A stretch of DNA of 64,000 nucleotides from Phytophthora colocasiae. Its lineage: Eukaryota; Oomycota; Peronosporomycetes; Peronosporales; Peronosporaceae. The translations under genes were made by a program, and so were the position numbers. Location: positions 310,001-374,000 of the forward strand of contig JAGKQI010000085.1 in the NCBI GenBank assembly GCA_018806915.1, written 5' to 3'. Of the stretch, positions 23,401 to 35,941 are shown piece after piece; the first letter of the stretch is position 1; each line of letters opens with the position of its first letter. The notes beneath the pieces were generated by a model. The model was given only the letters and a program-made list of their open reading frames with translations. It made no database searches and was not told the origin of the DNA.

Positions 23401-23904
23401 ACGCAAACCACAACCCTCACAAAACAAAAATCGCTCTCACGCATACCACACACATGCAACAACCACGCACGCCACACGGACAACGAATCACCGCCACGCA
23501 CAACCCGCCTAGCGCGACAAAAACGCACCATCAATTCATCCCCTCCGTGCTCTTCGACACAAGTTATGGCGCCTTCAATGACGCGTGTCCACACGGACCC
23601 ACCGAGCTCGAAATCCTCCTCACCACAGAACACACTCTCCCACCATAGCTACACACATCCACCTTGCCGAGGTACGCCCTGTTCCACTTCAGCAGTACCT
23701 ACTTTGGCCGCCAGTCTGGCCAAACGAATGTGGTCACGTCCCAGCTCGACCCACAACGCCGAAACATCTTTGCCACCTCGTATATTGTTAAGGACCGTGG
23801 TCAGCCAAACCAAGATGGGCCATACGTACGAACTCGCAGTTCAGTGCTTGTGCCTGGTCAACGAACGAACACTGCAAGAATGTCCATTTGACAAAGGTTG
23901 ACAT

Positions 23905-23974
23905 GGGTCTGTGTCGGACTCGAACCCGCACCACGCGATAGGAGTTGTTAGCGGTAGCTGTGCCTCACCGTGAG
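23905..23974 (-). ncRNA. tRNA-like sequence with B box (unit 1; repeated in all 50 units)
   Basis: The minus strand has a perfect pol III B box, GGTTCGAGTCC (23916-23926), and an A-box-like AGGCACAGCT (23956-23965). The T-arm can pair only with a bulge or two mismatches, the acceptor strands do not pair, and the A-to-B distance is about 5 nt too short for a normal tRNA. It lies about 80 nt downstream of the tRNA-Leu on the same strand. It could be a decayed tRNA, a short pol III RNA, or just a TFIIIC site. Confidence 0.4.
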
Positions 23975-24054
23975 TGACAGCAGTGCTGTCGGAAGCGTCG
24001 GAGTTGACGAGGAACGTGTAAACGGGAGCACAAGGCGACAAAGAAAGAAGAAGT

Positions 24055-24134
24055 TGGCCAATGTGGGATTCGAACCCACGCCCTTTCGGACCAGTGCCTT
24101 AAACTGGCGCCTTAGACCGCTCGGCCAATTGACC
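24055..24134 (-). tRNA. trnL-AAG: tRNA-Leu (AAG), array copy 1 (reference copy)
   Basis: 80-nt class II tRNA. A 7-bp acceptor stem (GGTCAAT/ATTGGCC, discriminator A), D-stem GCC/GGC, an anticodon arm CCAGT-TTAAGGC-ACTGG with anticodon AAG, an 11-nt variable arm with a short stem, and a T-arm GTGGG-TTCGAAT-CCCAC all pair. A box (TGGCCGAGCGG) and B box (GGTTCGAATCC) are present. It reads CUU/CUC Leu codons once A34 is modified to inosine. No intron. Only T3 runs follow the 3' end. Confidence 0.95.
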
Positions 24135-24784
24135 ACCATACGCAAACCACAACCCTCACAAAACAAAAATCGCTCTCACGCATACCACACACATGCAACA
24201 ACCACGCACGCCACACGGACAACGAATCACCGCCACGCACAACCCGCCTAGCGCGACAAAAACGCACCATCAATTCATCCCCTCCGTGCTCTTCGACACA
24301 AGTTATGGCGCCTTCAATGACGCGTGTCCACACGGACCCACCGAGCTCGAAATCCTCCTCACCACAGAACACACTCTCCCACACACATCCACCTTGCCGT
24401 GGTACGCCCTGTTCCACTTCAGCACTACCTACTTTGGCCGCCAGTCTGGCCAAACGAATGTGGTCACGTCCCAGCTCGACCCACAACGCCGAAACATCTT
24501 TGCCACCTCGTATATTGTTAAGGACCGTGGTCAGCCAAACCAAGATGGGCCATACGTACGAACTCGCAGTTCAGTGCTTGTGCCTGGTCAACGAACGAAC
24601 ACTGCAAGAATGTCCATTTGACAAAGGTTGACATGGGTCTGTGTCGGACTCGAACCCGCACCACGCGATAGGAGTTGTTAGCGGTAGCTGTGCCTCACCG
24701 TGAGTGACAGCAGTGCTGTCGGAAGCGTCGGAGTTGACGAGGAACGTGTAAACGGGAGCACAAGGCGACAAAGAAAGAAGAAGT

Positions 24785-24864
24785 TGGCCAATGTGGGATT
24801 CGAACCCACGCCCTTTCGGACCAGTGCCTTAAACTGGCGCCTTAGACCGCTCGGCCAATTGACC
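24785..24864 (-). tRNA. trnL-AAG: tRNA-Leu (AAG), array copy 2
   Basis: No difference from copy 1 seen; T3 downstream. Its unit carries the 9-bp deletion that opens the 142-codon frame. Confidence 0.93.
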
Positions 24865-25523
24865 ACCATACGCAAACCACAACCCTCACAAAACAAAAAT
24901 CGCTCTCACGCATACCACACACATGCAACAACCACGCACGCCACACGGACAACGAATCACCGCCACGCACAACCCGCCTAGCGCGACAAAAACGCACCAT
25001 CAATTCATCCCCTCCGTGCTCTTCGACACAAGTTATGGCGCCTTCAATGACGCGTGTCCACACGGACCCACCGAGCTCGAAATCCTCCTCACCACAGAAC
25101 ACACTCTCCCACCATAGCTACACACATCCACCTTGCCGAGGTACGCCCTGTTCCACTTCAGCAGTACCTACTTTGGCCGCCAGTCTGGCCAAACGAATGT
25201 GGTCACGTCCCAGCTCGACCCACAACGCCGAAACATCTTTGCCACCTCGTATATTGTTAAGGACCGTGGTCAGCCAAACCAAGATGGGCCATACGTACGA
25301 ACTCGCAGTTCAGTGCTTGTGCCTGGTCAACGAACGAACACTGCAAGAATGTCCATTTGACAAAGGTTGACATGGGTCTGTGTCGGACTCGAACCCGCAC
25401 CACGCGATAGGAGTTGTTAGCGGTAGCTGTGCCTCACCGTGAGTGACAGCAGTGCTGTCGGAAGCGTCGGAGTTGACGAGGAACGTGTAAACGGGAGCAC
25501 AAGGCGACAAAGAAAGAAGAAGT

Positions 25524-25603
25524 TGGCCAATGTGGGATTCGAACCCACGCCCTTTCGGACCAGTGCCTTAAACTGGCGCCTTAGACCGCTCGGCCAATTG
25601 ACC
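25524..25603 (-). tRNA. trnL-AAG: tRNA-Leu (AAG), array copy 3
   Basis: No difference from copy 1 seen; T3 downstream. Confidence 0.93.
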
Positions 25604-26262
25604 ACCATACGCAAACCACAACCCTCACAAAACAAAAATCGCTCTTACGCATACCACACACATGCAACAACCACGCACGCCACACGGACAACGAATCACC
25701 GCCACGCACAACCCGCCTAGCGCGACAAAAACGCACCATCAATTCATCCCCTCCGTGCTCTTCGACACAAGTTATGGCGCCTTCAATGACGCGTGTCCAC
25801 ACGGACCCACCGAGCTCGAAATCCTCCTCACCACAGAACACACTCTCCCACCATAGCTACACACATCCACCTTGCCGAGGTACGCCCTGTTCCACTTCAG
25901 CAGTACCTACTTTGGCCGCCAGTCTGGCCAAACGAATGTGGTCACGTCCCAGCTCGACCCACAACGCCGAAACATCTTTGCCACCTCGTATATTGTTAAG
26001 GACCGTGGTCAGCCAAACCAAGATGGGCCATACGTACGAACTCGCAGTTCAGTGCTTGTGCCTGGTCAACGAACGAACACTGCAAGAATGTCCATTTGAC
26101 AAAGGTTGACATGGGTCTGTGTCGGACTCGAACCCGCACCACGCGATAGGAGTTGTTAGCGGTAGCTGTGCCTCACCGTGAGTGACAGCAGTGCTGTCGA
26201 AGCGTCGGAGTTGACGAGGAACGTGTAAACGGGAGCACAAGGCGACAAAAGAAAGAAGAAGT

Positions 26263-26340
26263 TGGCCAATGGGATTCGAACCCACGCCCTTTCGGACCAG
26301 TGCCTTAAACTGGCGCCTTAGACCGCTCGGCCAATTGACC
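26263..26340 (-). pseudogene. trnL-AAG: tRNA-Leu (AAG), array copy 4, 2-nt deletion
   Basis: 78 nt. Two bases are missing where the T-stem 3' strand meets the acceptor stem (plus strand CCAATGGGATTCG instead of CCAATGTGGGATTCG), shortening the T-stem. Probably non-functional; T4 downstream. Confidence 0.75.
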
Positions 26341-26998
26341 ACCATACGCAAACCACAACCCTCACAAAACAAAAATCGCTCTCACGCATACCACACACAT
26401 GCAACAACCACGCACGCCACACGGACAACGAATCACCGCCACGCACAACCCGCCTAGCGCGACAAAAACGCACCATCAATTCATCCCCTCCGTGCTCTTC
26501 GACACAAGTTATGGCGCCTTCAATGACGCGTGTCCACACGGACCCACCGAGCTCGAAATCCTCCTCACCACAGAACACACTCTCCCACCATAGCTACACA
26601 CATCCACCTTGCCGAGGTACGCCCTGTTCCACTTCAGCAGTACCTACTTTGGCCGCCAGTCTGGCCAAACGAATGTGGTCACGTCCCAGCTCGACCCACA
26701 ACGCCGAAACATCTTTGCCACCTCGTATATTGTTAGGACCGTGGTCAGCCAAACCAAGATGGGCCATACGTACGAACTCGCAGTTCAGTGCTTGTGCCTG
26801 GTCAACGAACGAACACTGCAAGAATGTCCATTTGACAAAGGTTGACATGGGTCTGTGTCGGACTCGAACCCGCACCACGCGATAGGAGTTGTTAGCGGTA
26901 GCTGTGCCTCACCGTGAGTGACAGCAGTGCTGTCGGAAGCGTCGGAGTTGACGAGGAACGTGTAAACGGGAGCACAAGGCGACAAAGAAAGAAGAAGT

Positions 26999-27078
26999 TG
27001 GCCAATGTGGGATTCGAACCCACGCCCTTTCGGACCAGTGCCTTAAACTGGCGCCTTAGACCGCTCGGCCAATTGACC
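26999..27078 (-). tRNA. trnL-AAG: tRNA-Leu (AAG), array copy 5
   Basis: No difference from copy 1 seen; T3 downstream. Confidence 0.93.
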
Positions 27079-27738
27079 ACCATACGCAAACCACAACCCT
27101 CACAAAACAAAAATCGCTCTCACGCATACCACACACATGCAACAACCACGCACGCCACACGGACAACGAATCACCGCCACGCACAACCCGCCTAGCGCGA
27201 CAAAAACGCACCATCAATTCATCCCCTCCGTGCTCTTCGACACAAGTTATGGCGCCTTCAATGACGCGTGTCCACACGGACCCACCGAGCTCGAAATCCT
27301 CCTCACCACAGAACACACTCTCCCACCATAGCTACACACATCCACCTTGCCGAGGTACGCCCTGTTCCACTTCAGCAGTACCTACTTTGGCCGCCAGTCT
27401 GGCCAAACGAATGTGGTCACGTCCCAGCTCGACCCACAACGCCGAAACATCTTTGCCACCTCGTATATTGTTAAGGACCGTGGTCAGCCAAACCAAGATG
27501 GGCCATACGTACGAACTCGCAGTTCAGTGCTTGTGCCTGGTCAACGAACGAACACTGCAAGAATGTCCATTTGACAAAGGTTGACATGGGTCTGTGTCGG
27601 ACTCGAACCCGCACCACGCGATAGGAGTTGTTAGCGGTAGCTGTGCCTCACCGTGAGTGACAGCAGTGCTGTCGAAAGCGTCGGAGTTGACGAGGAACGT
27701 GTAAACGGGAGCACAAGGCGACAAAAGAAAGAAGAAGT

Positions 27739-27818
27739 TGGCCAATGTGGGATTCGAACCCACGCCCTTTCGGACCAGTGCCTTAAACTGGCGCCTTAGA
27801 CCGCTCGGCCAATTGACC
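27739..27818 (-). tRNA. trnL-AAG: tRNA-Leu (AAG), array copy 6
   Basis: No difference from copy 1 seen; first copy with an intact body and a T4 run downstream. Confidence 0.94.
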
Positions 27819-28478
27819 ACCATACGCAAACCACAACCCTCACAAAACAAAAATCGCTCTCACGCATACCACACACATGCAACAACCACGCACGCCACAC
27901 GGACAACGAATCACCGCCACGCACAACCCGCCTAGCGCGACAAAAACGCACCATCAATTCATCCCCTCCGTGCTCTTCGACACAAGTTATGGCGCCTTCA
28001 ATGACGCGTGTCCACACGGACCCACCGAGCTCGAAATCCTCCTCACCACAGAACACACTCTCCCACCATAGCTACACACATCCACCTTGCCGAGGTACGC
28101 CCTGTTCCACTTCAGCAGTACCTACTTTGGCCGCCAGTCTGGCCAAACGAATGTGGTCACGTCCCAGCTCGACCCACAACGCCGAAACATCTTTGCCACC
28201 TCGTATATTGTTAAGGACCGTGGTCAGCCAAACCAAGATGGGCCATACGTACGAACTCGCAGTTCAGTGCTTGTGCCTGGTCAACGAACGAACACTGCAA
28301 GAATGTCCATTTGACAAAGGTTGACATGGGTCTGTGTCGGACTCGAACCCGCACCACGCGATAGGAGTTGTTAGCGGTAGCTGTGCCTCACCGTGAGTGA
28401 CAGCAGTGCTGTCGAAAGCGTCGGAGTTGACGAGGAACGTGTAAACGGGAGCACAAGGCGACAAAAGAAAGAAGAAGT

Positions 28479-28558
28479 TGGCCAATGTGGGATTCGAACC
28501 CACGCCCTTTCGGACCAGTGCCTTAAACTGGCGCCTTAGACCGCTCGGCCAATTGACC
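28479..28558 (-). tRNA. trnL-AAG: tRNA-Leu (AAG), array copy 7
   Basis: Body as copy 1; T4 downstream. Confidence 0.94.
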
Positions 28559-29217
28559 ACCATACGCAAACCACAACCCTCACAAAACAAAAATCGCTCT
28601 CACGCATACCACACACATGCAACAACCACGCACGCCACACGGACAACGAATCACCGCCACGCACAACCCGCCTAGCGCGACAAAAACGCACCATCAATTC
28701 ATCCCCTCCGTGCTCTTCGACACAAGTTATGGCGCCTTCAATGACGCGTGTCCACACGGACCCACCGAGCTCGAAATCCTCCTCACCACAGAACACACTC
28801 TCCCACCATAGCTACACACATCCACCTTGCCGAGGTACGCCCTGTTCCACTTCAGCAGTACCTACTTTGGCCGCCAGTCTGGCCAAACGAATGTGGTCAC
28901 GTCCCAGCTCGACCCACAACGCCGAAACATCTTTGCCACCTCGTATATTGTTAAGGACCGTGGTCAGCCAAACCAAGATGGGCCATACGTACGAACTCGC
29001 AGTTCAGTGCTTGTGCCTGGTCAACGAACGAACACTGCAAGAATGTCCATTTGACAAAGGTTGACATGGGTCTGTGTCGGACTCGAACCCGCACCACGCG
29101 ATAGGAGTTGTTAGCGGTAGCTGTGCCTCACCGTGAGTGACAGCAGTGCTGTCGAAAGCGTCGGAGTTGACGAGGAACGTGTAAACGGGAGCACAAGGCG
29201 ACAAAGCAAGAAGAAGT

Positions 29218-29297
29218 TGGCCAATGTGGGATTCGAACCCACGCCCTTTCGGACCAGTGCCTTAAACTGGCGCCTTAGACCGCTCGGCCAATTGACC
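29218..29297 (-). tRNA. trnL-AAG: tRNA-Leu (AAG), array copy 8
   Basis: Body as copy 1; downstream tract altered to TTGCTTTG, no T4. Confidence 0.92.
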
Positions 29298-29956
29298 ACC
29301 ATACGCAAACCACAACCCTCACAAAACAAAAATCGCTCTCACGCATACCACACACATGCAACAACCACGCACGCCACACGGACAACGAATCACCGCCACG
29401 CACAACCCGCCTAGCGCGACAAAAACGCACCATCAATTCATCCCTCCGTGCTCTTCGACACAAGTTATGGCGCCTTCAATGACGCGTGTCCACACGGACC
29501 CACCGAGCTCGAAATCCTCCTCACCACAGAACACACTCTCCCACCATAGCTACACACATCCACCTTGCCGAGGTACGCCCTGTTCCACTTCAGCAGTACC
29601 TACTTTGGCCGCCAGTCTGGCCAAACGAATGTGGTCACGTCCCAGCTCGACCCACAACGCCGAAACATCTTTGCCACCTCGTATATTGTTAAGGACCGTG
29701 GTCAGCCAAACCAAGATGGGCCATACGTACGAACTCGCAGTTCAGTGCTTGTGCCTGGTCAACGAACGAACACTGCAAGAATGTCCATTTGACAAAGGTT
29801 GACATGGGTCTGTGTCGGACTCGAACCCGCACCACGCGATAGGAGTTGTTAGCGGTAGCTGTGCCTCACCGTGAGTGACAGCAGTGCTGTCGAAAGCGTC
29901 GGAGTTGACGAGGAACGTGTAAACGGGAGCACAAGGCGACAAAAGAAAGAAGAAGT

Positions 29957-30036
29957 TGGCCAATGTGGGATTCGAACCCACGCCCTTTCGGACCAGTGCC
30001 TTAAACTGGCGCCTTAGACCGCTCGGCCAATTGACC
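29957..30036 (-). tRNA. trnL-AAG: tRNA-Leu (AAG), array copy 9
   Basis: Body as copy 1; T4 downstream. Confidence 0.94.
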
Positions 30037-30686
30037 ACCATACGCAAACCACAACCCTCACAAAACAAAAATCGCTCTCACGCATACCACACACATGCAA
30101 CAACCACGCACGCCACACGGACAACGAATCACCGCCACGCACAACCCGCCTAGCGCGACAAAAACGCACCATCAATTCATCCCCTCCGTGCTCTTCGACA
30201 CAAGTTATGGCGCCTTCAATGACGCGTGTCCACACGGACCCACCGAGCTCGAGATCCTCCTCATCACAGAACACGCTCTCCCACACACATCCACCTTGCC
30301 GTGGTACGCCCTGTTCCACTTCAGCAGTACCTACTTTGGCCGCCAGTCTGGCCAAACGAATGTGGTCACGTCCCAGCTCGACCCACAACGCCGAAACATC
30401 TTTGCCACCTCGTATATTGTTAAGGACCGTGGTCAGCCAAACCAAGATGGGCCATACGTACGAACTCGCAGTTCAGTGCTTGTGCCTGGTCAACGAACGA
30501 ACACTGCAAGAATGTCCATTTGACAAAGGTTGACATGGGTCTGTGTCGGACTCGAACCCGCACCACGCGATAGGAGTTGTTAGCGGTAGCTGTGCCTCAC
30601 CGTGAGTGACAGCAGTGCTGTCGAAAGCGTCGGAGTTGACGAGGAACGTGTAAACGGGAGCACAAGGCGACAAAGAAAGAAGAAGT

Positions 30687-30766
30687 TGGCCAATGTGGGA
30701 TTCGAACCCACGCCCTTTCGGACCAGTGCCTTAAACTGGCGCCTTAGACCGCTCGGCCAATTGACC
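30687..30766 (-). tRNA. trnL-AAG: tRNA-Leu (AAG), array copy 10
   Basis: Body as copy 1; T3 downstream. The unit has the open 142-codon frame. Confidence 0.93.
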
Positions 30767-31426
30767 ACCATACGCAAACCACAACCCTCACAAAACAAAA
30801 ATCGCTCTTACGCATACCACACACATGCAACAACCACGCACGCCACACGGACAACGAATCACCGCCACGCACAACCCGCCTAGCGCGACAAAAACGCACC
30901 ATCAATTCATCCCCTCCGTGCTCTTCGACACAAGTTATGGCGCCTTCAATGACGCGTGTCCACACGGACCCACCGAGCTCGAAATCCTCCTCACCACAGA
31001 ACACACTCTCCCACCATAGCTACACACATCCACCTTGCCGAGGTACGCCCTGTTCCACTTCAGCAGTACCTACTTTGGCCGCCAGTCTGGCCAAACGAAT
31101 GTGGTCACGTCCCAGCTCGACCCACAACGCCGAAACATCTTTGCCACCTCGTATATTGTTAAGGACCGTGGTCAGCCAAACCAAGATGGGCCATACGTAC
31201 GAACTCGCAGTTCAGTGCTTGTGCCTGGTCAACGAACGAACACTGCAAGAATGTCCATTTGACAAAGGTTGACATGGGTCTGTGTCGGACTCGAACCCGC
31301 ACCACGCGATAGGAGTTGTTAGCGGTAGCTGTGCCTCACCGTGAGTGACAGCAGTGCTGTCGAAAGCGTCGGAGTTGACGAGGAACGTGTAAACGGGAGC
31401 ACAAGGCGACAAAAGAAAGAAGAAGT

Positions 31427-31506
31427 TGGCCAATGTGGGATTCGAACCCACGCCCTTTCGGACCAGTGCCTTAAACTGGCGCCTTAGACCGCTCGGCCAA
31501 TTGACC
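31427..31506 (-). tRNA. trnL-AAG: tRNA-Leu (AAG), array copy 11
   Basis: Body as copy 1; T4 downstream. One extra A in the 5' flank. Confidence 0.94.
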
Positions 31507-32164
31507 ACCATACGCAAAACCACAACCCTCACAAAACAAAAATCGCTCTCACGCATACCACACATGCAACAACCACGCACGCCACACGGACAACGAATCA
31601 CCGCCACGCACAACCCGCCTAGCGCGACAAAAACGCACCATCAATTCATCCCCTCCGTGCTCTTCGACACAAGTTATGGCGCCTTCAATGACGCGTGTCC
31701 ACACGGACCCACCGAGCTCGAAATCCTCCTCACCACAGAACACACTCTCCCACCATAGCTACACACATCCACCTTGCCGAGGTACGCCCTGTTCCACTTC
31801 AGCAGTACCTACTTTGGCCGCCAGTCTGGCCAAACGAATGTGGTCACGTCCCAGCTCGACCCACAACGCCGAAACATCTTTGCCACCTCGTATATTGTTA
31901 AGGACCGTGGTCAGCCAAACCAAGATGGGCCATACGTACGAACTCGCAGTTCAGTGCTTGTGCCTGGTCAACGAACGAACACTGCAAGAATGTCCATTTG
32001 ACAAAGGTTGACATGGGTCTGTGTCGGACTCGAACCCGCACCACGCGATAGGAGTTGTTAGCGGTAGCTGTGCCTCACCGTGAGTGACAGCAGTGCTGTC
32101 GAAAGCGTCGGAGTTGACGAGGAACGTGTAAACGGGAGCACAAGGCGACAAAGAAAGAAGAAGT

Positions 32165-32244
32165 TGGCCAATGTGGGATTCGAACCCACGCCCTTTCGGA
32201 CCAGTGCCTTAAACTGGCGCCTTAGACCGCTCGGCCAATTGACC
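32165..32244 (-). tRNA. trnL-AAG: tRNA-Leu (AAG), array copy 12
   Basis: Body as copy 1; T3 downstream. Confidence 0.93.
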
Positions 32245-32904
32245 ACCATACGCAAACCACAACCCTCACAAAACAAAAATCGCTCTTACGCATACCACAC
32301 ACATGCAACAACCACGCACGCCACACGGACAACGAATCACCGCCACGCACAACCCGCCTAGCGCGACAAAAACGCACCATCAATTCATCCCCTCCGTGCT
32401 CTTCGACACAAGTTATGGCGCCTTCAATGACGCGTGTCCACACGGACCCACCGAGCTCGAAATCCTCCTCACCACAGAACACACTCTCCCACCATAGCTA
32501 CACACATCCACCTTGCCGAGGTACGCCCTGTTCCACTTCAGCAGTACCTACTTTGGCCGCCAGTCTGGCCAAACGAATGTGGTCACGTCCCAGCTCGACC
32601 CACAACGCCGAAACATCTTTGCCACCTCGTATATTGTTAAGGACCGTGGTCAGCCAAACCAAGATGGGCCATACGTACGAACTCGCAGTTCAGTGCTTGT
32701 GCCTGGTCAACGAACGAACACTGCAAGAATGTCCATTTGACAAAGGTTGACATGGGTCTGTGTCGGACTCGAACCCGCACCACGCGATAGGAGTTGTTAG
32801 CGGTAGCTGTGCCTCACCGTGAGTGACAGCAGTGCTGTCGAAAGCGTCGGAGTTGACGAGGAACGTGTAAACGGGAGCACAAGGCGACAAAAGAAAGAAG
32901 AAGT

Positions 32905-32984
32905 TGGCCAATGTGGGATTCGAACCCACGCCCTTTCGGACCAGTGCCTTAAACTGGCGCCTTAGACCGCTCGGCCAATTGACC
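32905..32984 (-). tRNA. trnL-AAG: tRNA-Leu (AAG), array copy 13
   Basis: Body as copy 1; T4 downstream. Confidence 0.94.
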
Positions 32985-33644
32985 ACCATACGCAAACCAC
33001 AACCCTCACAAAACAAAAATCGCTCTCACGCATACCACACACATGCAACAACCACGCACGCCACACGGACAACGAATCACCGCCACGCACAACCCGCCTA
33101 GCGCGACAAAAACGCACCATCAATTCATCCCCTCCGTGCTCTTCGACACAAGTTATGGCGCCTTCAATGACGCGTGTCCACACGGACCCACCGAGCTCGA
33201 AATCCTCCTCACCACAGAACACACTCTCCCACCATAGCTACACACATCCACCTTGCCGAGGTACGCCCTGTTCCACTTCAGCAGTACCTACTTTGGCCGC
33301 CAGTCTGGCCAAACGAATGTGGTCACGTCCCAGCTCGACCCACAACGCCGAAACATCTTTGCCACCTCGTATATTGTTAAGGACCGTGGTCAGCCAAACC
33401 AAGATGGGCCATACGTACGAACTCGCAGTTCAGTGCTTGTGCCTGGTCAACGAACGAACACTGCAAGAATGTCCATTTGACAAAGGTTGACATGGGTCTG
33501 TGTCGGACTCGAACCCGCACCACGCGATAGGAGTTGTTAGCGGTAGCTGTGCCTCACCGTGAGTGACAGCAGTGCTGTCGAAAGCGTCGGAGTTGACGAG
33601 GAACGTGTAAACGGGAGCACAAGGCGACAAAAGAAAGAAGAAGT

Positions 33645-33724
33645 TGGCCAATGTGGGATTCGAACCCACGCCCTTTCGGACCAGTGCCTTAAACTGGCGC
33701 CTTAGACCGCTCGGCCAATTGACC
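33645..33724 (-). tRNA. trnL-AAG: tRNA-Leu (AAG), array copy 14
   Basis: Body as copy 1; T4 downstream. Confidence 0.94.
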
Positions 33725-34384
33725 ACCATACGCAAACCACAACCCTCACAAAACAAAAATCGCTCTCACGCATACCACACACATGCAACAACCACGCACG
33801 CCACACGGACAACGAATCACCGCCACGCACAACCCGCCTAGCGCGACAAAAACGCACCATCAATTCATCCCCTCCGTGCTCTTCGACACAAGTTATGGCG
33901 CCTTCAATGACGCGTGTCCACACGGACCCACCGAGCTCGAAATCCTCCTCACCACAGAACACACTCTCCCACCATAGCTACACACATCCACCTTGCCGAG
34001 GTACGCCCTGTTCCACTTCAGCAGTACCTACTTTGGCCGCCAGTCTGGCCAAACGAATGTGGTCACGTCCCAGCTCGACCCACAACGCCGAAACATCTTT
34101 GCCACCTCGTATATTGTTAAGGACCGTGGTCAGCCAAACCAAGATGGGCCATACGTACGAACTCGCAGTTCAGTGCTTGTGCCTGGTCAACGAACGAACA
34201 CTGCAAGAATGTCCATTTGACAAAGGTTGACATGGGTCTGTGTCGGACTCGAACCCGCACCACGCGATAGGAGTTGTTAGCGGTAGCTGTGCCTCACCGT
34301 GAGTGACAGCAGTGCTGTCGAAAGCGTCGGAGTTGACGAGGAACGTGTAAACGGGAGCACAAGGCGACAAAAGAAAGAAGAAGT

Positions 34385-34464
34385 TGGCCAATGTGGGATT
34401 CGAACCCACGCCCTTTCGGACCAGTGCCTTAAACTGGCGCCTTAGACCGCTCGGCCAATTGACC
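34385..34464 (-). tRNA. trnL-AAG: tRNA-Leu (AAG), array copy 15
   Basis: Body as copy 1; T4 downstream. Confidence 0.94.
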
Positions 34465-35123
34465 ACCATACGCAAACCACAACCCTCACAAAACAAAAAT
34501 CGCTCTCACGCATACCACACACATGCAACAACCACGCACGCCACACGGACAACGAATCACCGCCACGCACAACCCGCCTAGCGCGACAAAAACGCACCAT
34601 CAATTCATCCCTCCGTGCTCTTCGACACAAGTTATGGCGCCTTCAATGACGCGTGTCCACACGGACCCACCGAGCTCGAAATCCTCCTCACCACAGAACA
34701 CACTCTCCCACCATAGCTACACACATCCACCTTGCCGAGGTACGCCCTGTTCCACTTCAGCAGTACCTACTTTGGCCGCCAGTCTGGCCAAACGAATGTG
34801 GTCACGTCCCAGCTCGACCCACAACGCCGAAACATCTTTGCCACCTCGTATATTGTTAAGGACCGTGGTCAGCCAAACCAAGATGGGCCATACGTACGAA
34901 CTCGCAGTTCAGTGCTTGTGCCTGGTCAACGAACGAACACTGCAAGAATGTCCATTTGACAAAGGTTGACATGGGTCTGTGTCGGACTCGAACCCGCACC
35001 ACGCGATAGGAGTTGTTAGCGGTAGCTGTGCCTCACCGTGAGTGACAGCAGTGCTGTCGAAAGCGTCGGAGTTGACGAGGAACGTGTAAACGGGAGCACA
35101 AGGCGACAAAAGAAAGAAGAAGT

Positions 35124-35203
35124 TGGCCAATGTGGGATTCGAACCCACGCCCTTTCGGACCAGTGCCTTAAACTGGCGCCTTAGACCGCTCGGCCAATTG
35201 ACC
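35124..35203 (-). tRNA. trnL-AAG: tRNA-Leu (AAG), array copy 16
   Basis: Body as copy 1; T4 downstream. Confidence 0.94.
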
Positions 35204-35861
35204 ACCATACGCAAACCACAACCCTCACAAAACAAAAATCGCTCTCACGCATACCACACACATGCAACAACCACGCACGCCACACGGACAACGAATCACC
35301 GCCACGCACAACCCGCCTAGCGCGACAAAAACGCACCATCAATTCATCCCTCCGTGCTCTTCGACACAAGTTATGGCGCCTTCAATGACGCGTGTCCACA
35401 CGGACCCACCGAGCTCGAAATCCTCCTCACCACAGAACACACTCTCCCACCATAGCTACACACATCCACCTTGCCGAGGTACGCCCTGTTCCACTTCAGC
35501 AGTACCTACTTTGGCCGCCAGTCTGGCCAAACGAATGTGGTCACGTCCCAGCTCGACCCACAACGCCGAAACATCTTTGCCACCTCGTATATTGTTAAGG
35601 ACCGTGGTCAGCCAAACCAAGATGGGCCATACGTACGAACTCGCAGTTCAGTGCTTGTGCCTGGTCAACGAACGAACACTGCAAGAATGTCCATTTGACA
35701 AAGGTTGACATGGGTCTGTGTCGGACTCGAACCCGCACCACGCGATAGGAGTTGTTAGCGGTAGCTGTGCCTCACCGTGAGTGACAGCAGTGCTGTCGAA
35801 AGCGTCGGAGTTGACGAGGAACGTGTAAACGGGAGCACAAGGCGACAAAGAAAGAAGAAGT

Positions 35862-35941
35862 TGGCCAATGTGGGATTCGAACCCACGCCTTTGCGGACCT
35901 GTGACTTAATGTGGCGCCTTAGACCGCTCGGCCAATTGACC
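35862..35941 (-). pseudogene. trnL-AAG: tRNA-Leu (AAG), array copy 17, divergent anticodon arm
   Basis: 80 nt, with four substitutions in the anticodon arm and changes in the variable arm. The arm reads CCACA-TTAAGTC-ACAGG: three of five stem pairs are lost although the AAG triplet stays. Acceptor, D- and T-arms are unchanged. T3 downstream. Probably a non-functional or specialised copy. Confidence 0.75.

Noticed and set aside
23905..23974. A second functional tRNA per unit (Val-AAC or Ser-GCT considered)
   Set aside because: CTAACAA and CCGCTAA loops can be found, but no flanking anticodon stem pairs, the acceptor strands do not match and the box spacing is wrong. Kept only as tRNA-like.
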